NCBI GenBank assembly: GCA_004555405.1
Contig: SFIE01000054.1
Span: 1-10,329, forward strand
Source: Subdoligranulum sp.
GTDB taxonomy: Bacteria > Bacillota > Clostridia > Oscillospirales > Ruminococcaceae
Direction: 5' to 3'
DNA length: 10,329 bases
Shown: piece after piece, positions 5,060 to 10,329 of the stretch
How positions within the stretch are numbered: position 1 is the stretch's first letter
Layout of the letters: each line of letters starts with the position of its first letter
Program-made: the position numbers and the translations under genes
Notes under the pieces: model-generated
Database searches by the model: none
The model's input: the letters and a program-made list of their open reading frames with translations, nothing else
What the model was told of the DNA's origin: nothing

Positions 5060-7411
5060 ATGGCCGATTTTCGAGTGATCATCAAATCGTTGATCGACAA
5101 CCGCACTGCCTACAAAAATCTGGCCGACCTCAAGAAAAATGTACAGCGCACCAGCCGAGAGATCAGCAAGCTGGATACCCAGCAGGCCAATCTGGGCACA
5201 AAGCGCAGCAAGCTGGTGCAGCAGCTGGAGGAGGCTAAAAAGGCAGCGGAGGAGGCCCAGACTGCGCTGGAAAACGCAGGCGATGCGTATAACGCCAAGT
5301 TTTACAAGGTGCGCGCAGGGCTGCGAAATAACATCAAGTATCAAGCGCTGAACCCCGAGCAGAAAAACAGCTTCGTGGAAAAGCAGGTCGCCAAGCAGTA
5401 CCCGGAAACTTCCAGCATATATCTTGCTGCCGAAAAAAGCGCCACCGCTGCACAGGCCGCAGTGGACAGGCTGAATAAGAGCTTAGCGGATAACTCCGCC
5501 GAGAGCGAGCGCGTCCGCAATCTGCAGGCAGGCCTGCGGCAAACTTTAGACCAGCAGCAGGGTGCGCTTGACAGGGCATCCAACAGCGCGGGCCGCATTA
5601 GCGGTTTGTTCGCCCGGCTGCAGCAATCCGCCTCCGGGCTCAAGCGCACTCTTGGACAGGGGCTTGTGGGGGCTTTTCAAAAGGCCAACGGCGCGGTAAA
5701 GCGTTTCACCAACCACCTGCTGCGCGGCAACAAATTTGCAAAGACCTTCTCCTCCCGATTGCGGCGCATTCTGATGGGCGCGCTGATCTTTAACGCGGTC
5801 AGCGCAGCGCTGAGAAACCTTGTGTCGGGCATGGGGGCAGCGCTGCGGCAGAATACGGCGCTCTCCACGGCCATGGCAAACCTTAAAGGCGCGGCGTATC
5901 AGTGTGTGGCACCTTTGGCTGCAATGCTGGCACCGGCGCTCACCATGGTGGCCAATGCCGCCGCTATTGCGCTGAGCTACCTCGCCAAGCTGCTCTCGTT
6001 TTTCACCGGCAAAAGCCTGGCTGCCACAAAGGCCGAGGCTGCAGCAATCGGCGCGGTGGGCAGCGCGGCCAAAAAGGCAGGCAAGAGCCTGGCTGCATTC
6101 GACACCATCAACCAGCTGAGCAGCAATGACTCGGGCTCCGGCGCGCAGACCGTCACCCCAAACTTTAGCTACGAGGCGCAAAGCCCCTTCCTCGATCAGG
6201 TCAAGGCGGCCATTGAGGCAGGTGATTGGGCCGGGGCAGGTAAGCTGCTGGCGGATAAGCTCAACAGCATGGTGGATAATTGGGACGCCCACGCCTGGGG
6301 CAAGCGGCTGGGCAAAAAGCTCAACAACGGCATTTCGTTTCTGTATGCGTTTTTGATCGCCTTCAACTGGGTGGCGCTGGGCGGCAAGCTGGCCGATGCG
6401 TTCAACGGCATGGCTGAGATGATCGACTGGGGCCATCTGGGCGCGCTGTTTGTGGCGGGCATATCCATTGCCCTGCAGCTGTTAGCGGGCTTTCTGGCCA
6501 ATCTCGACTGGGCAGCACTGGGTGTTGACCTCTCGCTGTTCGTGCAGGGGGCGCTGGATGAGCTGACCCGGGCAATCAGCAACGCTGACCCGGCGGCGAT
6601 AGGCGCAGGCATTGCGCAGTTTATCGCCAATATCGACTGGATGGGCATCGCCACCAGTGCATGGGAGCTGCTGCTGACGGCGCTGCAATCAACGCAGGAT
6701 CTGCTGATTGCGTTTTTCTCCGAGCTGTTCGGCGAGGATGTGGGTGAGATACTGGGCACCTTTACCACGATCGCGCTGGGCATTGCGCTGGCTCTGGGAG
6801 CCATTGCCGCTGCTGCCGGGCTGCTCAATATAGCCATTGGGCTGCTTACCAGCCCCATCACGCTGGTGGTGGCAGCCATGGCTGCGCTGATCGCAATTAT
6901 TGTGCTGGTAGTGCAGCACTGGGATGAGCTCAAAGCCACGGCAAGCGATGTGTGGGATAGCGTGACCACGACCACAAAGGGCGCGGTAAACAGCATCATC
7001 GGCTTTATCAACTGCATGATCTCCGCGGTGACCAATGGTATCAACGCGGTGATCCGAGCGCTGAACAGTATTCAGATTGATATCCCCAGCTGGGTGCCGG
7101 GGTTGGGTGGCCGACACTTTGGCATCAATATGGCCGAGCTCACCGCGCCGCAAATTCCCTATCTGGCGCAGGGTGCTGTGATTCCAGCCAACCGAGAATT
7201 TCTGGCGGTGCTCGGTGACCAGAAGCATGGCACGAACATCGAGGCCCCCGCCGATCTGATCCGCAGCATTGTGCGGGAGGAAATCGGTGGCCTGCAGGTG
7301 ACGATATGGTTTGAGGGCAATCTGGCCCAACTGGGCCGTGTGCTGCGCCCGGTGATCGATACCGAGCGCAAGCGCAAGGGCCCAACACTGATCAAAGGGG
7401 GCGCATACTGA
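5060..7411 (+). CDS. tail tape measure protein
   Basis: The 783-residue product sets tail length and occupies the tube lumen. Residues 14-185 are charged coiled coil. SRLRRILMGALIFNAVSAALRNLVSG (232-257) leads into a hydrophobic stretch (279-316). A linker with KKAGKSLAAFDTINQLSS (338-355) is a frequent tape-measure motif of Gram-positive phages. Residues 388-535 hold a degenerate repeat around W-x-x-h-G (Trp at 390, 413, 437, 457, 484, 527). Residues 568-617 form a long hydrophobic segment that may insert into the host membrane. The C-terminus has IDIPSWVPGLGGRHFG (673-688), IPYLAQGAVIPANREFLAVLGDQKHGTNIEAP (699-730), a common closing motif. At about 1.5 angstrom per residue the tail would be near 115-120 nm (family rule, not measured). 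No lytic or peptidase domain is visible. Confidence 0.93.
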   Translation: MADFRVIIKSLIDNRTAYKNLADLKKNVQRTSREISKLDTQQANLGTKRSKLVQQLEEAKKAAEEAQTALENAGDAYNAKFYKVRAGLRNNIKYQALNPEQKNSFVEKQVAKQYPETSSIYLAAEKSATAAQAAVDRLNKSLADNSAESERVRNLQAGLRQTLDQQQGALDRASNSAGRISGLFARLQQSASGLKRTLGQGLVGAFQKANGAVKRFTNHLLRGNKFAKTFSSRLRRILMGALIFNAVSAALRNLVSGMGAALRQNTALSTAMANLKGAAYQCVAPLAAMLAPALTMVANAAAIALSYLAKLLSFFTGKSLAATKAEAAAIGAVGSAAKKAGKSLAAFDTINQLSSNDSGSGAQTVTPNFSYEAQSPFLDQVKAAIEAGDWAGAGKLLADKLNSMVDNWDAHAWGKRLGKKLNNGISFLYAFLIAFNWVALGGKLADAFNGMAEMIDWGHLGALFVAGISIALQLLAGFLANLDWAALGVDLSLFVQGALDELTRAISNADPAAIGAGIAQFIANIDWMGIATSAWELLLTALQSTQDLLIAFFSELFGEDVGEILGTFTTIALGIALALGAIAAAAGLLNIAIGLLTSPITLVVAAMAALIAIIVLVVQHWDELKATASDVWDSVTTTTKGAVNSIIGFINCMISAVTNGINAVIRALNSIQIDIPSWVPGLGGRHFGINMAELTAPQIPYLAQGAVIPANREFLAVLGDQKHGTNIEAPADLIRSIVREEIGGLQVTIWFEGNLAQLGRVLRPVIDTERKRKGPTLIKGGAY

Positions 7412-7806
7412 TGGCGCAGCAAGTATTCACCATTGACGGCCATGCCTATAATGTGCGCGTGATGAGCCTCACCCGCAGCTTTGAGGTGCTGGACGGAGAG
7501 AACACCGGCCGCACGATCGCCGACGGCGCTATGTTCCGCGACATCATCGGCACCTACTACAACTACGAGATGGAGATCGACTGCAGCAAGCTGTCCCCCG
7601 GCGACTATGACGAGCTGTGGGAGATCCTTAGCGCGCCGGTGGACAGCCATGCAGTCAGTTTCCCGTATGGTCGCGCCGGTGTGCTCACGCAGCAGATGTA
7701 TGTGAGCAGCGGCAGCGATCAGCTGCAGCGCGTGGAGGACGGTAAAAACTTTTGGGCTGGGCTCAAGATCAAGTACATTGCCATGCGAGCAAAGAGGGTG
7801 CCGTAA
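7411..7806 (+). CDS. distal tail-like protein
   Basis: The 131-residue product lies between the tape measure and hub genes, the place of the distal tail protein that links tube and baseplate hub. It has a beta-rich N-terminus (VFTIDGHAYNVRVMSLTRSFEVLDG, 5-29), RDIIGTYYNYEMEID (43-57), a helix DYDELWEILSAPVDSH (65-80) and a last strand NFWAGLKIKYIAMRA (113-127). Similar small proteins occur at this spot in Clostridia phages. It is shorter than classical Dit proteins and would correspond to the N-terminal ring domain without the galectin-like domain. The ATG shares one base with the tape measure stop (TGATG). A purine-rich site, AAAGGGGG, ends about ten bases upstream. The distal-tail role is inferred from position. 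Confidence 0.6.
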   Translation: MAQQVFTIDGHAYNVRVMSLTRSFEVLDGENTGRTIADGAMFRDIIGTYYNYEMEIDCSKLSPGDYDELWEILSAPVDSHAVSFPYGRAGVLTQQMYVSSGSDQLQRVEDGKNFWAGLKIKYIAMRAKRVP

Positions 7807-9464
7807 TGCCGACCATTTATTACAAAGACATTCCTACCGGCGCAAATGAGGGAGCAGCGGCCGCAGGAAACGCGCAGACCGGCTGGGACGGGAGAGTATA
7901 CCCCGAGCGCAAAACCGAGCGCTATGCCACACTGGAGCCCGGCTATTGGAGGCTGGACGGCAGCGCCAAGCTAATGCCTGCGGCTCCCGCTGGGCTGAGC
8001 TTTTGCAGCACGGAGATCTCCGGCGCAGACGGTGTGTTCGCAGAGCCGGTGGTGCTTACACTCACACTGGACAACAAGTACACCGCCACCGGCCTGACCT
8101 TCTGGTTCGACGAAGCAGCAGGGGAGTACTGTACCAGGCTGCGGGCGGAGTGGTACCGCGATTCGCTGCTGTTGGCCGAGAGTGAGATCACGCCGGATGG
8201 CACGCAGTACACCTACTCGCAGGAGGTGGAGGCTTTCAGCCGTCTGGTGATCACCTTCTATGCCACCAGTGTGCCGAAGCGCTTCCTGCGCCTTACGCGG
8301 CTGCTGGTGGGTAAGCTGGAGGTGTTCGAGGGAGCGGAGCTGCAGCGCTGCGAGCTGCATCAAGAGGTGGACCCCAGCAGCACAGAGCTGCCGGGCAGCA
8401 CGGGCAGCTTTATCCTGCGCGATACCAAGCAGCGCGTTCTGCATTTCCAGCAGCGCCAGCCGCTGGAGTTTTGGCAGGGTGGCGAGTACCTGGGCACGCT
8501 GTATGTCGACAGCTCGGAGAAGTCAGCGCAATGGCTGTATCAGGTGGACTGCATCGATGCCGTGCAGGTGCTGGCAGATAGCAACACGGACGGTGGAATG
8601 TACACCGATAAGCCATTTGGTGCACTGGTGCGGGAGATCATCGGCGGCGACTTTGCGGCGGAGGTTGATCCAGCGCTGGAAAATACGCTGCTCACCGGCT
8701 GGCTGCCGAACACGGACAAGCGCAGTGCGCTGCTGCAGGCCTGCTTTGCGGCGGGCGCCATGATCACCACGGTGGGCACCGACAAGGTGCGATTCGTGCC
8801 GGTGGCAAGCAAGGCCAATACGGCCATCACCAAGGCCAGCATCCTCACCGGCGGCAAGGTCACCACCGAAGCGCTGGTTACAGAGGTGGCGGTGGATAGT
8901 CACCGATATGCAGTAAGCAGCGAGGCCGAGCAGGTGTACCAGGACGATCTGGAGCCTGGTAGCTACACAGTGATCAACAGCGAGCCCTACACGGGCTACA
9001 GCATTACTGGCGGTACGATCACGGACAGCAGCCCAAACAGTGTGCATTTTACCGTACCCTCCTCCGGGCAGGTGACGATCACAGGTACAAAGTACATCGA
9101 CTATACCACCCGGGCCACTAAGCGGGCAGCCACGGCCACTGCGCAGGATAAGAGCAACGCGCAGACGGTGGAGGACAGCACGCTGGTGTCCCCGGCAGCG
9201 CAAAAAGCCGCTGTGCAGCGCTTATATGATTACAGCCGTTACCGGCATAAACTGGAGCAATCGGTGGTCTACGCGGGCGAGCAGCCCGGCCAGATGGTAG
9301 TCACCGAGAAACCCTTTGATGGGCAGCTGATCGGGTATATCACAGAGCGCACACTGCACCTGAGTGGCAAGGCGGTGGCAGAGCTTGTGATCCATGGCCA
9401 AAATGTGGAGCTGGGTATCGCCGCGCCGGATAGCGGCACAGTGCAGAGCGGGGAGGTGTGGTAA
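7806..9464 (+). CDS. baseplate hub-like tail protein
   Basis: The 552-residue product begins at the ATG at 7806, which overlaps the previous stop (TAATG) and has AGAGGGTG five bases upstream. An extension back to 7752 would only overlap the previous gene. Residues 1-170 form a beta-rich domain (LTLTLDNKYTATGLTFWFDE, 84-103; VPKRFLRLTRLLVGKLEVFEG, 156-176) that resembles a discoidin-like or carbohydrate-binding jelly roll. Residues 175-335 look like the hub ring found in phage Tal/gp27-type proteins: EFWQGGEYLGTLYVDSSE (221-238), YQVDCIDAVQVLAD (245-258) and DKRSALLQACFAAGAMITTVGTDKVRFVPV (304-333). Residues 380-435 are a small beta insertion, and the C-terminus returns to the hub fold (KAVAELVIHGQNVELGI, 522-538). 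No peptidase motif is evident. It probably closes the tail tube and presents the receptor-binding parts. Confidence 0.72.
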   Translation: MPTIYYKDIPTGANEGAAAAGNAQTGWDGRVYPERKTERYATLEPGYWRLDGSAKLMPAAPAGLSFCSTEISGADGVFAEPVVLTLTLDNKYTATGLTFWFDEAAGEYCTRLRAEWYRDSLLLAESEITPDGTQYTYSQEVEAFSRLVITFYATSVPKRFLRLTRLLVGKLEVFEGAELQRCELHQEVDPSSTELPGSTGSFILRDTKQRVLHFQQRQPLEFWQGGEYLGTLYVDSSEKSAQWLYQVDCIDAVQVLADSNTDGGMYTDKPFGALVREIIGGDFAAEVDPALENTLLTGWLPNTDKRSALLQACFAAGAMITTVGTDKVRFVPVASKANTAITKASILTGGKVTTEALVTEVAVDSHRYAVSSEAEQVYQDDLEPGSYTVINSEPYTGYSITGGTITDSSPNSVHFTVPSSGQVTITGTKYIDYTTRATKRAATATAQDKSNAQTVEDSTLVSPAAQKAAVQRLYDYSRYRHKLEQSVVYAGEQPGQMVVTEKPFDGQLIGYITERTLHLSGKAVAELVIHGQNVELGIAAPDSGTVQSGEVW

Positions 9465-9874
9465 TGCAATTTGTCACAGACCGGACCAGTGCAGATGTTA
9501 TGCTGGGTACAGACAAAGGCAGCTACAACGCCAGCGACCTCAACCGGGTGGAGAGCAACAGTGCCGAGTTAGATGCCATGCTGCAGGCCATGGGCACTGA
9601 CCCGGGCACGCTTGTGCATAAAACCGACTGGGGACTGCCGGGTACATTTTCTGCCGCCGAGTGGCCTACTACCGTACAGATGGAGCGCTATCTCGGCAAT
9701 GTGCAGGCCCTACTGGCGGCCTTCGGCGTGAGTGCCCCGCTGCCCGATACCATGGAGGGGCTAACCCACACAGGCGCAAATCAAATCGAGGAGGCACAGC
9801 AACGCCTGCTCGGCTATATCGATAACACCAAGGCCGCATGGGCCATTTGCGGCGCGGCGGAATGCGGAGGATAA
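9464..9874 (+). CDS. small conserved tail/baseplate protein
   Basis: The product has 136 residues from the ATG at 9464. A GTG two codons earlier is only one base from GGGAGG (9451-9456), whereas the ATG is at a proper seven bases. The protein starts with TDRTSADVMLGTDKGSYNASDLNRVE (5-30), a motif often seen in short tail-tip proteins or fibre N-termini of Clostridia phages. KTDWG (53-57), PTTVQMERYLGNVQALLAAF (68-87) and LPDTMEGLTHTGANQIEEAQQRLLGYI (93-119) follow, so the rest is mainly helical. Placed between the hub and the fibre-like gene, it may act as an adaptor that attaches fibres to the baseplate. That role is inference. The sequence pattern is recognised from memory and was not searched. 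Confidence 0.6.
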   Translation: MQFVTDRTSADVMLGTDKGSYNASDLNRVESNSAELDAMLQAMGTDPGTLVHKTDWGLPGTFSAAEWPTTVQMERYLGNVQALLAAFGVSAPLPDTMEGLTHTGANQIEEAQQRLLGYIDNTKAAWAICGAAECGG

Positions 9875-9878
9875 CACT

Positions 9879-10329
9879 ATGGTTGATCGCAAACCAACCT
9901 ATAAAAATAGAGTGCTCGTCACCAAAGAGGCGGACGGCACTCAAGAGTATGTGACATGGGAGCACGCGGACAGCCCCATCACTGAGGGCACACCCCTCAA
10001 CAAGCAAAATCTGCTGAGCGATGCGGCCGCAGCAGCGGTAGGCCTTTCTGCGGATGCAACGCCCAGTAAGGCCTTCGAGGCCATCGGCACCAGCCTCGGC
10101 GGCCTGGCTGCGGAGGTGGACAATCTCAAATATGTGCTTGTGTCGCTGCCCGCCTCCGGTTGGAGCGGCAGCGCACCCTACACCCAGACCGTGAGTGTAT
10201 CCGGCATGACGGCAGACTGGGTGCCGGGCATGCCGAGCCTTGCATTTTACGGGAATGTAGATGTTACCGAGCTGATCACAAAAACCGAGGCGCTGGGCTG
10301 CATTAAGATGATCACCAGTGCGGCGGGTA
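9879..10329 (+). CDS. tail fibre / receptor-binding-like protein, N-terminal part
   Basis: An open frame begins at ATG 9879, with GCGGAGG (9864-9870) eight bases upstream, and is still open at the window edge after 150 codons. Residues 6-46 (PTYKNRVLVTK, then SPITEGTPLNKQNLLSD at 32-48) contain the EGTPLNK-x-NLL motif that commonly opens fibre or appendage proteins of phages from Gram-positive hosts. Residues 50-82 are alanine-rich and helical. LPASGWSGSAPYTQTVSVSGM (90-110) starts a beta domain of the type repeated in receptor-binding fibres, continuing to residue 150. The protein likely determines or supports host-surface binding. Its full length, C-terminal domain and any further copies lie beyond the window. 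Confidence 0.72.
   Translation, partial: MVDRKPTYKNRVLVTKEADGTQEYVTWEHADSPITEGTPLNKQNLLSDAAAAAVGLSADATPSKAFEAIGTSLGGLAAEVDNLKYVLVSLPASGWSGSAPYTQTVSVSGMTADWVPGMPSLAFYGNVDVTELITKTEALGCIKMITSAAG

Noticed and set aside
5546..7044. Minus-strand open frames (296 and 282 codons) over the tape measure gene
   Set aside because: Both are inside the tape measure coding frame, overlap each other and consist of Ser/Ala-rich or Arg-rich antisense sequence without domain signals.
7752..7805. Longer N-terminus for the hub-like protein
   Set aside because: The 18 added residues only overlap the previous gene. The TAATG start at 7806 with AGAGGGTG upstream matches the pattern of the other junctions.

Overview
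The window is a stretch of a tailed-phage (siphophage-type) or prophage genome carrying the head-assembly, head-tail-joining, tail and baseplate genes. All 14 genes lie on the + strand in the usual late-gene order: scaffold, major capsid protein, four small connector/completion proteins, major tail tube protein, two tail-assembly (chaperone/Gp15-type) proteins, tape measure protein, a distal-tail-like protein, a baseplate hub-like protein, a small conserved tail protein and the N-terminal part of a tail-fibre-like protein that runs off the right edge. The coding DNA is GC-rich. The protein types (GP20-type scaffold, Gp13-type capsid protein, Gp15, the W-G-rich tape measure protein, the EGTPLNK fibre motif) are those of phages of Gram-positive Clostridia. 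A moderately high-GC gut lineage such as Faecalibacterium or another Oscillospiraceae is a reasonable guess for the host, but it is inference and was not tested by any search. Terminase, portal, lysis, replication and integration genes are not in the window.

Region 1-382 has no convincing gene and is the most unusual part. Bases 1-205 are much richer in A+T than the genes. They hold nine copies of the hexamer GTTGAC (seven on +, two on -), including a 15-bp core that occurs twice in direct orientation (19-33, 191-205) and once inverted between them (91-105). Between the repeats are a perfect 16-bp palindrome (140-155) and a strong imperfect hairpin (153-182) whose left arm overlaps the palindrome, so the two cannot form together in one RNA. 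This looks like a control element (binding-site array, promoter/leader switch or origin-like site) just upstream of the head operon. Its function cannot be decided from sequence alone.

Region 383-5058 makes the head and joins it to the tail. Region 5060-10329 makes the tail tip. The genes are packed end to end: eight of twelve junctions overlap by 1 or 4 bases (TAATG, TGATG or ATGA) and the other four have gaps of 1-16 bases. No terminator is visible between genes, so the cluster is most simply one polycistronic late transcript with extensive translational coupling. No defence, toxin, lysogenic-conversion or mobile-element gene was found. Apart from the 5' regulatory region the cluster is a conventional tail and head module.
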